From the NCBI GenBank assembly GCA_900540085.1, contig UQEU01000008.1, positions 1-64,000 on the forward strand: a DNA stretch of 64,000 bases, written 5' to 3'. This document shows positions 25,224-36,085 of the stretch, piece after piece (within the stretch, counting starts at the first letter, position 1; each line of letters starts with the position of its first letter). The translations under genes and the position numbers were made by a program. Below the pieces are notes generated by a model, which ran no database searches, was not told the DNA's origin, and saw only the letters and a list, made by a program, of their open reading frames with translations. Source of the DNA: an uncultured Eubacteriales bacterium. Its GTDB lineage: Bacteria > Bacillota > Clostridia > Oscillospirales > Acutalibacteraceae.

Positions 25224-28200
25224 TTATGCATCAAGTCCCATTTTTGAAGCAAGTTCTGCACTTTGAAGTTCAAGCAATTTAGAAACGCCTTTTTCCTGCA
25301 TTGTAACACCGTAAAGAACATCTGCCTCTTCCATAGTTCCTCGTCTGTGAGTGATGGCTATAAACTGTGTATTGTCAGTCATTTTTCTCATATACTTTGC
25401 AAATCGCTCAACATTGACATCGTCAAGTGCAGCTTCTACCTCGTCATAAATACAAAACGGAGCAGGATTGACTTTAAGCAATGCAAAAAGAAGTGCAAGT
25501 GCAGCCAAACTCTTTTCACCGCCTGAAAAAAGGTCGATATTCTGAACGCTTTTACCCGGTGGCTGAATTTTAATTTCAATCGCACTTTCAAGACAATCAT
25601 TTTCGTCTTCAAGCGACAATTCGCCTTTGCCTCCTCCGAAGAAATCTACAAAGCAAGTTTTGAACTGTTCATTTACCTTTTTAAAACTGCTCATAAATCT
25701 TTCGCTCATGGAAGAAGTCAGGTCATCAATGATTTTTAAAAGTTCCGATTTTGATTTTTCTACATCGTCAACCTGTTCTTTTAAAAACTCATATCTTTCG
25801 GAAACTTCTTTATATTCTTCAATGGCACCTACATTTACATTGCCGAGTGATTTTATTGCCGACTTCAATTCGTAAAGTCTTCTGTTTGCAGCTTGTACAT
25901 CTTCAATCTCAACGGCAATTTCCTGTGCCTGTCTTGTTGTAAGTTCATACTCGTCATAGAGTTTGGTTTTCAAATCCTCATACTCTTTACGCATTGCAAT
26001 TTTTCTTTCGTCAAGACGCACAAGTTCGGAATTCAAACGACTTTTTTCATCGTTTTTCGCCTTTTCAAAAGTTCTCAAATCGTTTGACTTCTTTTCAACC
26101 GTATTTCTTTTTTCAACGAGCAATTTAACATCGTTTTCGCTTGTGTCTGCACTGTTTTTCAACTGTTCGACTTTTTGCAAAAGTTCAGCAATTCTTTGTC
26201 GTACTGTTTCGGAATTGCTTTCTACCTGTTTAATTTCCGATTCAACAGAAACAACTTTACTGTTTTGCATCAAAATTCTTTCTTTAAGTTCCTGTGCCGA
26301 CAATTTTGCACTTTCATAGTCCTTTGCAAAAGAAATGATTTCAAGATTTATCTGTTCGCTCTTGTTTCTCAATTCATCTCTTTTTTCAACAAACTCTATA
26401 CTGTTTGAATTAAGAATTTCAAGTTGTTTTTCGTTTTCGCTTATTTTTTCTGCGATTAAATCGGCATTTTTTTGTGCCTTTTGTGCCTTTTCTTTAAACT
26501 CGAAAATTCTTTCTTCAGAAGTATTTTTTTCATTTAACAGAGCATTAACACTGTCTTTTGTTGATGACAGTCTTCCGTCAATTATTTTCAATTCACCTTT
26601 AGCTCTGATTAAATCTTCATTTGCAGTTCTGAGTTCTGCTTCTGCACCCTGTACTTCTGCCGAAGCAAAATTCATCTCTTTAATTGAATTTTCCAATTTT
26701 TCATTTAATTCAAAAAGAGATTTTTTAATTTTTTCGGCTTCTTCTTTTTCGGTTTCTATAAGATTTGCTCTTGAGAGAATACCTGCATTCTTTGCTCTTG
26801 AGCCACCGCTCATTGAACCGCCCGGATTGATTACCTGACCGTCCAAAGTTACGATTTTAAACCTGTTGTTATATATTTTCGATATACCGATTGCACTGTC
26901 CATATCTTCGGCAATAACGCATCTGCCGAGCAAACTTGAAATGATTGTTTTATATCTGCTTTCACACTCGACAATATCCGATGCAACGGCTACAAAACCC
27001 AAATTATCATCAAGATTTCTTTCATCTAAAACTCTGCTTTTAATAGATGAAATAGGCAAAAATGTTGCTCTTCCGAGTTTATTTTGTTTCAAATAATAGA
27101 TTGCCCTTTTTGCGTCTGCTTCCGTATCGGTAACAATATTTTGCATAGCGGCGCCCAAAGCAACTTCGATTGCAGTTGAATACTCATCATCAACCGTAAT
27201 AAGTTGTGATACCGCACCGTGAATACCGCTTAAGCTGCCCTGTTCCGAGCGATTGATAACAGATTTTACGGCACCTGAATAACCGTCCATATTTTTTTCA
27301 AGGTCAAGAAGCATTTTTACTTTTGACTCTTTTGCAGAAAGCAAACGAGATTTATTTTCACACTCCGTTTTAAGTTCCTGAACTCTTTTTGTTTTTGAGT
27401 CAAGACGGAGCTTATAGCCCTGCATTGAGTTTGTAAACTCATTTATTTTTTCATTTAAAAAGTTAATGTTTTGATTTTGTTCTTCTTTTTGTTTTTCAAC
27501 AACTTTAAGTTCGGAATTTAACTGTTCAATATTTTCGTCTATTCCGTTCATCCTGTTTTCTATTTCATTTGCAGATGAGTTTGCAGACGAAAGTTCAATG
27601 TTGGCCTGTGAAAACTGCATTGTAAGTTCAGAAATCACTTTACTTATTTCAGCAGATTTTTTTGAATTTTCCTCGCCTTTTGATGAAAGATTTTCAAGCA
27701 TTTTTGTCGTGTTTAAGAGTTCTTCTTTCTTTTCTTCAGACGCTGTTTGACACTCTTTCATCTTCTTTTCTTTTTCTTCTATTTGCTTTTCAATTACGGA
27801 TTTATCTCCGCCGACAGCCTCAATGTCTGCTTTGAGCCTTGAAATTGTATCGTCATTATGTTTGATTTGCTCATTTGCAACAGAAATATCCGACTGTGTT
27901 TTCAAAATCTCCGACTCAAAGTTTGAAACACGCTCTCTTGTTTCTTCAATTTCTATATTTATCTGTGCAACTTGTGAAATCGCATTTTCTATATCGTCTT
28001 CAATTTTTGCCGTTTCTTTTTCGCACAATTCATAAGAAACATTTGCAGCGTCGATTTTATGCTCAAGTTCACGCAAATCTCCCGTGAATTTTCCTATTTT
28101 TTCAAGCCAAAGACCTATCTCGAGTTCTTTTTTTTCTGCTGCATATTTTAAAAACTCATTTGCTTTTTCGCTTTGTTTTTTAAGAGGTCCGACTCTGAGT

Positions 28201-28796
28201 TCAAGTTCATTAAGTATATCGAGAAGTCTTACAAGATTTTCCTGTGCCTGTTCGAGTCTTCTCTGTGCGTCCGTTCTTTTATGTCTGAAGCGTGAAATGC
28301 CTGCCGCTTCTTCAAAAAGTTCTCGTCTTCCGTCGCCTTTTGATTCAATAATGGATGCTATTCTGCCCTGTCCGACAGAAGAATAGCCATTTGAACCGAG
28401 ACCTGTATCCATAAAGAGTTCTTTTATATCTTTTCGTCTTACCTGCTCGGAGTCAATTTTATACTCACTTTCGCCGCTTCGGTAATATCTTCTTGATACT
28501 GTTACGATTTCGCCTCTGTCCTTAAGCGTTTTATCGGAATTGTCAAGTGTCAGCACGACTTGTGCAAAGCCTTGTGACTTTCTTTTTTCAGTGCCTCCGA
28601 AAATAACATCTTCCATTTTTGAGCCACGCAGACTTTTTGTACTTGTTTCTCCAAGCACCCAGCGAACAGCGTCGGAAATATTGCTTTTGCCAGAACCGTT
28701 CGGACCGACAACAGCAGTAATTCCTTTACCGAAAGACAATTCAGTTTTATCGGGGAATGACTTAAATCCCTGCATTTCAAGAGTTTTTAAAACCAT
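25224..28796 (-). CDS. smc: Chromosome segregation ATPase SMC
   Basis: Full-length condensin subunit of 1190 residues. GPNGSGKSN at 31-39 is Walker A; two long coiled-coil arms (about 165-500 and 680-1010) flank a hinge with GGSMSGGSR; the C-terminal head carries LFSGGEKSLAALAL (signature) and YDEVEAALDD (Walker B). The start overlaps the preceding radical SAM gene by 20 bases and has a GAGG site. scpA and scpB are not in the window. Confidence 0.97.
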   Translation of the reverse strand: MVLKTLEMQGFKSFPDKTELSFGKGITAVVGPNGSGKSNISDAVRWVLGETSTKSLRGSKMEDVIFGGTEKRKSQGFAQVVLTLDNSDKTLKDRGEIVTVSRRYYRSGESEYKIDSEQVRRKDIKELFMDTGLGSNGYSSVGQGRIASIIESKGDGRRELFEEAAGISRFRHKRTDAQRRLEQAQENLVRLLDILNELELRVGPLKKQSEKANEFLKYAAEKKELEIGLWLEKIGKFTGDLRELEHKIDAANVSYELCEKETAKIEDDIENAISQVAQINIEIEETRERVSNFESEILKTQSDISVANEQIKHNDDTISRLKADIEAVGGDKSVIEKQIEEKEKKMKECQTASEEKKEELLNTTKMLENLSSKGEENSKKSAEISKVISELTMQFSQANIELSSANSSANEIENRMNGIDENIEQLNSELKVVEKQKEEQNQNINFLNEKINEFTNSMQGYKLRLDSKTKRVQELKTECENKSRLLSAKESKVKMLLDLEKNMDGYSGAVKSVINRSEQGSLSGIHGAVSQLITVDDEYSTAIEVALGAAMQNIVTDTEADAKRAIYYLKQNKLGRATFLPISSIKSRVLDERNLDDNLGFVAVASDIVECESRYKTIISSLLGRCVIAEDMDSAIGISKIYNNRFKIVTLDGQVINPGGSMSGGSRAKNAGILSRANLIETEKEEAEKIKKSLFELNEKLENSIKEMNFASAEVQGAEAELRTANEDLIRAKGELKIIDGRLSSTKDSVNALLNEKNTSEERIFEFKEKAQKAQKNADLIAEKISENEKQLEILNSNSIEFVEKRDELRNKSEQINLEIISFAKDYESAKLSAQELKERILMQNSKVVSVESEIKQVESNSETVRQRIAELLQKVEQLKNSADTSENDVKLLVEKRNTVEKKSNDLRTFEKAKNDEKSRLNSELVRLDERKIAMRKEYEDLKTKLYDEYELTTRQAQEIAVEIEDVQAANRRLYELKSAIKSLGNVNVGAIEEYKEVSERYEFLKEQVDDVEKSKSELLKIIDDLTSSMSERFMSSFKKVNEQFKTCFVDFFGGGKGELSLEDENDCLESAIEIKIQPPGKSVQNIDLFSGGEKSLAALALLFALLKVNPAPFCIYDEVEAALDDVNVERFAKYMRKMTDNTQFIAITHRRGTMEEADVLYGVTMQEKGVSKLLELQSAELASKMGLDA

Positions 28797-29766
28797 TATT
28801 AAACCTCAAATCATTATCTTCAACCGTTTCATCACGGATAATTTTCAATTCATAGCCGTTTGAATTAAGCAAACTGATATTTGAACGCCGTTGACCTATC
28901 AGTTTAGGATAAGTTTTATTGTTTACATACACAGTATATTTGCCTTTTTCAAGTTTGCAAATTTTATTATAAAGAATCTTGCTTGTAACAAGTTCTCCCA
29001 TTGCTTCGTGATATGCACCTGCAACCATACTGTTTTTTACATCTTCACTTGCGTGAAGTCCGACACGAATAACTTTAATACCGTTTTTTTCAAACATGGG
29101 AACAAGCTTTGCACATATTTCAACAGCTTCGTCAACGCTTTGACCTTTATATATTCCTTCATTGAAATATTTTTCAAGCAAAGTGCCTTTTAATATAACT
29201 GTCGGATAAATTCTGACGGTGTCTGGCTTTATTTTTATAAATTCACTTGCAGTATAAACTGCACCGTTATCATCATCGCCGTAAAGACCTGTCATCATTT
29301 GAAGACCGAGTGAAAAACCTGCATCTTTTATCATTTTCGATGCCGTAACAATAGATTTTGCCGAATGTCCTCTTTTATTAAGTTCAAGGACATTTTCAAC
29401 CATACTTTGCGCTCCGAGTTCTATACTTGTAACTCCGTATTTAAAAAGAATTTTTAAAACATCTTCATCAATGGCGTCAGGTCGTGTTGATACTCTTATA
29501 CCCTTGACTTTACCACGCCTTACATACTCGTAAGCAGCGCTTAAAAGTTCAATCATATATTCTCTTTTTATTGCCGTAAAACTGCCTCCGAAAAATGCAA
29601 TTTCATACTCAAAGTCCTTGTATTTTAAGGCAGTTTCAACTGCGTTTTTAACATCTTGTTCCGTCGGCTGACAACACTGTCCCGTGATAGTTTTTTGATT
29701 GCAGAAAGAACAGTCTGAAGGACAGCCTAAATGAGGAACGAATATGCTTATATTGCCTTTTTTCAT
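28777..29766 (-). CDS. Radical SAM protein (Elp3-like)
   Basis: A 329-residue enzyme with the cluster motif GCPSDCSFCNQ near residue 14, FFGGSFTAI and a TIM-barrel body including STRPDAIDEDVL and ELGAQS. It resembles the Elp3-like radical SAM group often found between rnc and smc in Clostridia. The reaction is unknown; tRNA modification is one possibility. There is no acetyltransferase domain. Overlaps both rnc (4 bases) and smc (20 bases). Confidence 0.85.
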   Translation of the reverse strand: MKKGNISIFVPHLGCPSDCSFCNQKTITGQCCQPTEQDVKNAVETALKYKDFEYEIAFFGGSFTAIKREYMIELLSAAYEYVRRGKVKGIRVSTRPDAIDEDVLKILFKYGVTSIELGAQSMVENVLELNKRGHSAKSIVTASKMIKDAGFSLGLQMMTGLYGDDDNGAVYTASEFIKIKPDTVRIYPTVILKGTLLEKYFNEGIYKGQSVDEAVEICAKLVPMFEKNGIKVIRVGLHASEDVKNSMVAGAYHEAMGELVTSKILYNKICKLEKGKYTVYVNNKTYPKLIGQRRSNISLLNSNGYELKIIRDETVEDNDLRFNNGFKNS

Positions 29767-30467
29767 ATTACACCCATTAAAGTAAGTGCGTCTTTAGCGG
29801 CGTTTTGCTCTGCTTCTTTTTTTGAATGACCTTTACCTGAACCGATTACATTTGACTCAAGCATAACAACACAACTGAAAACAGGACAATGAGGAGGACC
29901 TTCGGTGTTGATATGCGAATATCTGACATGGTCGCCCGGATTTTGCTGTACTATTTCCTGCAAACGAGTTTTATAGTCGTTTTTCACGGTATTTTTTTCA
30001 ACTTCAAAATTTTTTTCTCTGTCGAGAAATTTTAAAACAAATTTCTTCGCCTGCTCAATTCCTCCGTCAAGAAAAATTGCCGCTATAAGACACTCAAAAG
30101 TATTTTCAAGTATGGAAGTTCTTGCTCTTCCGCCGTGTTCTTCTTCGCCTCTGCCTAAAAATATATAACTTCCCAAGTCTATTTCTTTTGCAAAGGCCGA
30201 AAGACTTCCTTCGCAAACAAGCGACGCTCTTATTTTTGACAGACTTCCCTCTGTATCTTTTTCAAACTTTTTAAAAAGATATTCAGACGATATGAATTCC
30301 AAAACAGCATCGCCCAAGAATTCCATTCTTTCGTTGTTTTTGAAATACTCTTCTCTTGCTTCATTTGCATAACTTGAGTGATTCATTGCATTTTCAAGAA
30401 TAGATATATCTTTAAAAGAATATTCAATTGTTTTTTCTAAAGTCGAAAAAGGTTTAAGATTTTTCAA
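29763..30467 (-). CDS. rnc: Ribonuclease III
   Basis: Double-strand-specific endoribonuclease that processes rRNA precursors. NERMEFLGDAVLEF holds the RNase III signature, and the second acidic site is LENTFECLIAAIFLDGG. A dsRNA-binding domain fills the last ~70 residues (YKTRLQEIVQ to KDALTLMG). It is 234 residues long and overlaps plsX by 14 bases. The acpP gene often found between plsX and rnc is absent here. Confidence 0.95.
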   Translation of the reverse strand: MKNLKPFSTLEKTIEYSFKDISILENAMNHSSYANEAREEYFKNNERMEFLGDAVLEFISSEYLFKKFEKDTEGSLSKIRASLVCEGSLSAFAKEIDLGSYIFLGRGEEEHGGRARTSILENTFECLIAAIFLDGGIEQAKKFVLKFLDREKNFEVEKNTVKNDYKTRLQEIVQQNPGDHVRYSHINTEGPPHCPVFSCVVMLESNVIGSGKGHSKKEAEQNAAKDALTLMGVI

Positions 30468-31461
30468 TATTTTCTTCTTCCTTTAATTGATTTTCTATTG
30501 TACTTATTAAATCGTGTGACAAGAACAAAACAGCCTGTCTTATTGCATTTTTAAAAGTTCTTGCATCAGCACTTCCGTGAGCCTTAATAACCGGTTTTTT
30601 TACACCGAGCATTACCGCTCCGCCGTATTCTTTATAATCAAACTGCGTTTTCAAATCATCTATACCGTCTTTAATGGCAAGATACGCAAGTTTTGAACGA
30701 AGATTTCTTGTAAATATATTTTTTATAGAACCCATCAGTGCTTTTGCAGTACCCTCATAAGTTTTCAAAATCAAATTTCCCGAAAATCCGTCTGCAACAA
30801 CGACATCTGCATCACCGAACGGAATTGCTCTGCCCTCGATATTTCCGACAAAATTCAAATTTCCTTCTGACAGTTTTTCGTATGTTTCAATCTGCAATGG
30901 AGTACCTTTTGTTGATTCGCTTCCGTTATTTGCAAGTGCAACTTTAGGATTTTTCACTCCCATTATCTTTTCCATATAGATACTGCCCAAAAGTGCAAAC
31001 TGACAAAGCATTTCGCTTCTGCATTGAGCATTTGCACCGCAATCCATCAAAACAAACGGAGTTGTTACTGACGGCATTACAGATGCTATTGCAGGTCTTA
31101 TAATTCCTTTTATTCTTTTTGTAATCAAAGTTGCACCGACTGCTATTGCACCGGTATTTCCCGCACTTACAAAAGCGTCGCCTCTGCCCTCGTTCAAAAG
31201 TCTGAAACCGACTGCCATTGAAGAATTGCTTTTCGCTTTCAATACAGATTTTGCGTCATCCTCCATTGTGATAACGTCGGGACAATCTTCAATTTCCATT
31301 CTTTCCAAAGAAATGTTGTTTTTTCTTGCACATTTTTCAATTTTTTCTTTATCGCCTGTTAAAACAATATCTACATCAAGCTCTTTAACGGCAAGAGCAC
31401 TGCCTTTAAGTATTTCTGACGGGGCATTATCGCCGCCGAAACAATCTACTATAATCTTCAT
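30454..31461 (-). CDS. plsX: Phosphate acyltransferase PlsX
   Basis: Produces acyl-phosphate from acyl-ACP for phospholipid synthesis. DCFGGDNAPSEILKG at the N-terminus, SAGNTGAIAVGATLI and VADGFSGNLILKTYEG are family marks. Length 335 residues. Starts in the 4-base overlap with trmFO. Confidence 0.95.
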   Translation of the reverse strand: MKIIVDCFGGDNAPSEILKGSALAVKELDVDIVLTGDKEKIEKCARKNNISLERMEIEDCPDVITMEDDAKSVLKAKSNSSMAVGFRLLNEGRGDAFVSAGNTGAIAVGATLITKRIKGIIRPAIASVMPSVTTPFVLMDCGANAQCRSEMLCQFALLGSIYMEKIMGVKNPKVALANNGSESTKGTPLQIETYEKLSEGNLNFVGNIEGRAIPFGDADVVVADGFSGNLILKTYEGTAKALMGSIKNIFTRNLRSKLAYLAIKDGIDDLKTQFDYKEYGGAVMLGVKKPVIKAHGSADARTFKNAIRQAVLFLSHDLISTIENQLKEEENIEKS

Positions 31462-32759
31462 TTTTTTAATATCTCCAAATCGGACAAATATTCAAGCGCC
31501 CTGTTTGAAAGCGCAGCATATCGTTCTTTTTTATCTCTGATTTTCGGCTCAATGGCAGGCAAAATACCGAAATTTGCTCCCATAGGCTGAAAATTGCTTA
31601 CTGTTTCATCGCTTATATACCTTGATAAAGCACCGAGCATATTGTACTTTGAAAGCGTCACACTTTCTTTTCCTTCTGCACGCATTACTGCGTTTATTCC
31701 TGCCATAATTCCGCTTGATGCCGACTCCATATATCCCTCAACACCCGTTATTTGACCTGCTAAAAACAGATACGGATTTGTTTTCAGACTGAAATCACTG
31801 TTTAAAAGTCGAGGTGAGTCTATGAAAGAGTTTCGGTGCATTACGCCGTACCTTACAAACTCGGCATTTTCAAGTCCCGGAATCATTGAAAAAACTCTTT
31901 TTTGTTCAGGGAATTTTAAATTTGTCTGAAATCCTACAAGATTAAACAAAGTGCCTTTTGAATTTTCTCTTCTTAATTGCACGGCAGCCCACGGTCTGTG
32001 ACCTGTTGCAGGATTTACAAGTCCGACAGGTTTCATAGGGCCGAATCTTGCAGCGTCTTTTCCTCGTTTGGCGAGTGCTTCAATCGGCATACAACCCTCG
32101 TAAACATCAAACTCACTTAACTTTGCACTTTCGGCATTGATTAGTTCTGTGTAAAATTTCTCATACTCATCTTTATTGAACGGACAATTTATATAGTCAT
32201 CTTCTCCGCCCTTACCGTATCTTGACGCTCCGAAAGCAATATCCATATTCACGGATTCAGCAGTTACAATAGGTGCCGCCGCATCATAAAACGACAGATA
32301 TCCGCCCGTTACATTTTTTATGCTTTCACTCATCTTTCCGTCAGTCAAAGGGCCTGTTGCTATAATGACAATATTATTTTTGTCAGCTAAAAAATCGGTT
32401 GCTTCTTCATTTACAATTTTAATATTTTTACAAGACTTGATTTTGTTTGTAACCATTTCTGAAAAAATATTTCTGTCAACGGCAAGTGCTCCGCCTGCTG
32501 CAACACTGCACTTTTTAGCACACTCAACCGTAATACTGCCGAGACGGCTCATCTCCTCTTTGAGCAAACCTGCCGCACTGTCAATTCTCATTGCCTTTAA
32601 AGAATTTGAACAGACAAGTTCGGCAAAATTTTCATTTTTATGTGCAGGGGAAAACTTTTTCGGTTTCATTTCAATCAAAGTGACATTATAGCCGAATTTT
32701 GCTATCTGCCATGCACTTTCTACGCCTGCAAGTCCTGCGCCAATGACTGTGAAATTCAT
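31458..32759 (-). CDS. trmFO: Folate-dependent tRNA (uracil-54-C5)-methyltransferase TrmFO
   Basis: FAD- and methylene-THF-dependent enzyme making m5U54 in the tRNA T-loop. IGAGLAGVESAWQIA binds FAD; LVCSNSLKA holds the essential Cys; GHRPWAAVQLRREN and QITGVEGYMESA are characteristic. At 433 residues it is complete. It lies 4 bases after topA, an arrangement shared with many Firmicutes. Confidence 0.96.
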   Translation of the reverse strand: MNFTVIGAGLAGVESAWQIAKFGYNVTLIEMKPKKFSPAHKNENFAELVCSNSLKAMRIDSAAGLLKEEMSRLGSITVECAKKCSVAAGGALAVDRNIFSEMVTNKIKSCKNIKIVNEEATDFLADKNNIVIIATGPLTDGKMSESIKNVTGGYLSFYDAAAPIVTAESVNMDIAFGASRYGKGGEDDYINCPFNKDEYEKFYTELINAESAKLSEFDVYEGCMPIEALAKRGKDAARFGPMKPVGLVNPATGHRPWAAVQLRRENSKGTLFNLVGFQTNLKFPEQKRVFSMIPGLENAEFVRYGVMHRNSFIDSPRLLNSDFSLKTNPYLFLAGQITGVEGYMESASSGIMAGINAVMRAEGKESVTLSKYNMLGALSRYISDETVSNFQPMGANFGILPAIEPKIRDKKERYAALSNRALEYLSDLEILKK

Positions 32760-32763
32760 TTAA

Positions 32764-34857
32764 TTACTCGCTTTTCTTAGATTTTTTTTGAATTTTTGCT
32801 TCGTATCCGCATTTTTCATCTTCACACACAAGCAAACCGCCTCTGCGTTTAAAAAGTGATTTTCCGCACTTTGGACAAATTTCATCTGTCGGTACATCCC
32901 AAGTCATAAAATTACAATCAGGATAACTTGAGCAACCGTAAAATGAAGTTCCTTTTCTGGTTTTTTTCTCAATAACTTCAGAACCGCATACGGGACACTT
33001 TGCTTTTGTTTTCAAAACGAGAGGTTTTGTATTTTTACATTCGGGATAACCCGGACAAGCAAGGAATTTTCCAAATCTGCCGACTTTGACAACCATATTT
33101 CTTCCGCACTTCTCACAAATCTCGTCTGTTTCTTCTTCTTTGAGTTTTATTTTTACACCCTGCATTTCTTGTTTTGCTTTTTCAAGGGGTGCTTCAAAAT
33201 CATCATAGTAGTGCCTTATCATATCGATATAGTTTGTCTTACCCATATCAATCAAGTCAAGATCTGACTCCATTTGTGAAGTGTACTTTACATTTACGAT
33301 ATTCGGCATTCTTTCTTTTAAGAGTTTTGTAACTGCTTCGCCGAGTTCGGTAGGAACAAACTGTTTGCCTTCTCTTACAACATACTCACGGGCAACAATT
33401 GTTGATGTGATTGTAAGGTAGGTACTCGGTCTGCCTACGCCGTTTTCTTCAAGTGCCTTTGTAAGCGACGCTTCCGTATATCTTGCAGGTGGTTGAGTAA
33501 AATGCTGATTTCCTGTAAGTTCCTTGAGCTTTAAAACATCTCCGACTTTCATAGACGGCAATGCTCCGCCTTCAGCCTTTGCTTCGTCTTTTCCTTCTTC
33601 ATAAAGCACGGTAAAGCCGTCAAATTTAACAACATAGCCTGTTGCAGAAAAAGTATAGTCATTTGCAGATATTTCAACTTTCATCGTTTCCTGCAAACAA
33701 TTCTCCATAAGTGAAGCGATAAAGCGTTCCCAAATGAGTTTATATATTTTATACTGGTCAGTTGTTAAACTGCCTTTTACTCTTTCAGGTGTAAGATTCG
33801 GCATAGTAGGTCTGATGGCCTCGTGTCCGTCTTGAATGTTTTTCTTTGATTTAAAAACTCTTGGTTTTTTAGGGAGATACTTTTCACCGTACGCTTCTCT
33901 TATATATTCGTTTCCGGCTGCTCTCGCCTCATCGGAAATTCTTAAAGAGTCTGTTCTCATATATGTTATAAGACCGCCTGTACCGATGCCCTCTACTTCA
34001 AGTCCCTCATAGAGTTCCTGTGCAGCTTTCATAGTACGCTTTGCCTGAAAATTAAGTTTTCTTGAAGCCTCCTGCTGCAATGTTGAAGTTGTAAACGGCG
34101 GTGCGGGATTTTTTCTTCTTGTTCCTTTTTTTACGGAAGAAACGCTGTATTCTGCATTTTCCAAATCTGAAAGAATTGCATCTGACTCTTCTTTATTGCT
34201 AACTTTGATTTTCTCTGCATTTTTTGCTGACAAAGACGCCGAAAAAGTTTTTCTTTCGGGAGGATTTGTAAACTTTGCGTCAAGTGACCAATATTCTTCA
34301 GGTTTAAACGCTCTTATTTCTTCCTCTCTGTCAACTACAAGTCTCAAAGCAACGCTCTGTACCCTTCCTGCACTTAAACCACGCCTGATTTTTTGTGAAA
34401 TGAACGGGCTTAATTTATAACCGATTAAACGGTCTAAAATTCTTCTTGCCTGCTGAGCGTTTACAAGGTCTTTATCTATTTCTCTCGGGTGTTCCATTCC
34501 CGACTGAATACCGTTTTTTGTAATTTCATTGAAAGTAACTCTGTTTTTTTCATGTTCGTCCAAACCGAGAATTGTTGCCAAGTGCCATGAAATAGCCTCT
34601 CCTTCACGGTCGGGGTCTCCTGCGAGATAGACATAGTCTGACTTGCTGACTTTATCTTTTAATTCTTTTATTAATTTTTCTTTTGCAGGAATTATCTCAT
34701 AATCGGGTTTAAAATTATTTTTTATATCAACACTGAGTCTTGATGACGGCAAATCTCTTACATGACCTTTAGACGCCACTACTTCATAACCTTTGCCCAA
34801 ATAGTTTTTAATACTTTTTGCCTTTGCAGGTGACTCAACAATAACAAGTTTTGACAT
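32764..34857 (-). CDS. topA: DNA topoisomerase I
   Basis: Relaxes negative supercoils. Toprim domain (VIVESPAKAKSI, DPDREGEAI), catalytic Tyr in TYMRTDSLRIS near 296, and three C-terminal zinc ribbons: CEKCGRNMV..CPGYPEC, CPVCGSEVI..CSSYPDC and CPKCGKSLF..CEDEKCG. The 697-residue length is typical. It lies 16 bases after dprA. Confidence 0.97.
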   Translation of the reverse strand: MSKLVIVESPAKAKSIKNYLGKGYEVVASKGHVRDLPSSRLSVDIKNNFKPDYEIIPAKEKLIKELKDKVSKSDYVYLAGDPDREGEAISWHLATILGLDEHEKNRVTFNEITKNGIQSGMEHPREIDKDLVNAQQARRILDRLIGYKLSPFISQKIRRGLSAGRVQSVALRLVVDREEEIRAFKPEEYWSLDAKFTNPPERKTFSASLSAKNAEKIKVSNKEESDAILSDLENAEYSVSSVKKGTRRKNPAPPFTTSTLQQEASRKLNFQAKRTMKAAQELYEGLEVEGIGTGGLITYMRTDSLRISDEARAAGNEYIREAYGEKYLPKKPRVFKSKKNIQDGHEAIRPTMPNLTPERVKGSLTTDQYKIYKLIWERFIASLMENCLQETMKVEISANDYTFSATGYVVKFDGFTVLYEEGKDEAKAEGGALPSMKVGDVLKLKELTGNQHFTQPPARYTEASLTKALEENGVGRPSTYLTITSTIVAREYVVREGKQFVPTELGEAVTKLLKERMPNIVNVKYTSQMESDLDLIDMGKTNYIDMIRHYYDDFEAPLEKAKQEMQGVKIKLKEEETDEICEKCGRNMVVKVGRFGKFLACPGYPECKNTKPLVLKTKAKCPVCGSEVIEKKTRKGTSFYGCSSYPDCNFMTWDVPTDEICPKCGKSLFKRRGGLLVCEDEKCGYEAKIQKKSKKSE

Positions 34858-34873
34858 TTAATAAATCCTCTCG

Positions 34874-36085
34874 TTAAATCTTTTTATATCTTTTTCCGCT
34901 TGCTGACGAAACAAGCCCTTGAATTTCCAATATACTCAATGCACTTAAAACTTTATTTGACGGTGTGGCACATCTTTCACTGATTATATCAATATATTCG
35001 TAGTTTTCTGTTAAGTTGAAATAAACATCTTTTAAATCTTTACTTAAAGAAGATATTTTTTTCATTCTTTCATCGCCTTTTTCAATTTCATTGTCAGAAT
35101 TTTCAAAAGACATTTCATTTTTTAAATTAACATCAAATGATGAATTTGCATTTTTCTTTTTCTCATTTTTCAGCAGTTGCTGAATATCGGGTACATTTTC
35201 ACTGTTAAGGTACGGATATTTTTCAATATACGGGCTTATCAAATCAATCGGCTGAGTAACAATCATAGCCCCGTCTGTCAGTAACTTATTTGCACCGCTG
35301 TACTCTGCAGATACTATGCTTGACGGTACTGCGAAAACATCTCTGTCCTGTTCCGAAGCGTACTTTGCAGTTATTAAACTTCCTGATTTAATTCCCGCTT
35401 CAACAACAAGAACGCCGTCGGACAAACCGCTTATAATTCTGTTTCGCATAGGAAATGTATATCTTGTCGGTGGAGTAAAAGGCGGATACTCTGTCACAAG
35501 CGCTCCGTTGCTTTTGATTGACTGTCTCAATTTTTCATTTGAAAGAAGGTAATTTGTACCGAAACCGCAGCCAAGCACACAAACAGTTTTACCGCCGCCG
35601 AGTATCGAACCTGTATGTGCAGCAGAATCAACTCCGAGTGCACCGCCGCTTACTGTTACGGCACCTGCCCTTGCAACTCCCTGACATATCATATTCGTTG
35701 CACGCACTGCGTATGACGACGCTTTTCTTGTACCGACAACTGCAACCGAACACAAACTGTCCAAATCGGGTAAATCTCCGTCAACAAACAAAACACAAGG
35801 CGAATTGTATATATTTTTAAGTTTTTCGGGATATTGCGGATTGTCGTAGGAAATAATTTTCCAATCGTTGACTTTACATTCGTAGATTGTTTTGGTGCAA
35901 TCGTCTATATTTATCGTTTCAGCCCTTTTTAATTGCTTTGATGAAATATCAGGACACATCTTTAATTCCGGCAAGCCTGCATTATATATATCTTTTGCAG
36001 AGCCGAACATTTCAATCAAATCTTTAAAAAACGCACCTTCGCCGAGAACTTTTTGAAGCCAAAGCCAATAAATGTCGTCATTCAT
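34874..36085 (-). CDS. dprA: DNA-processing protein DprA (Smf)
   Basis: Loads RecA onto incoming single-stranded DNA in natural transformation. The Rossmann-like domain shows VVGTRKASSYAV, SGGALGVDSAAHTGSI and SGLSDGVLVVEAGIKSGSLITA; the last ~70 residues form a winged-helix-like region. The ATG at 36085 is chosen behind AGAGGTG rather than the GTG at 36094. Other competence genes are not in the window. Confidence 0.95.
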   Translation of the reverse strand: MNDDIYWLWLQKVLGEGAFFKDLIEMFGSAKDIYNAGLPELKMCPDISSKQLKRAETINIDDCTKTIYECKVNDWKIISYDNPQYPEKLKNIYNSPCVLFVDGDLPDLDSLCSVAVVGTRKASSYAVRATNMICQGVARAGAVTVSGGALGVDSAAHTGSILGGGKTVCVLGCGFGTNYLLSNEKLRQSIKSNGALVTEYPPFTPPTRYTFPMRNRIISGLSDGVLVVEAGIKSGSLITAKYASEQDRDVFAVPSSIVSAEYSGANKLLTDGAMIVTQPIDLISPYIEKYPYLNSENVPDIQQLLKNEKKKNANSSFDVNLKNEMSFENSDNEIEKGDERMKKISSLSKDLKDVYFNLTENYEYIDIISERCATPSNKVLSALSILEIQGLVSSASGKRYKKI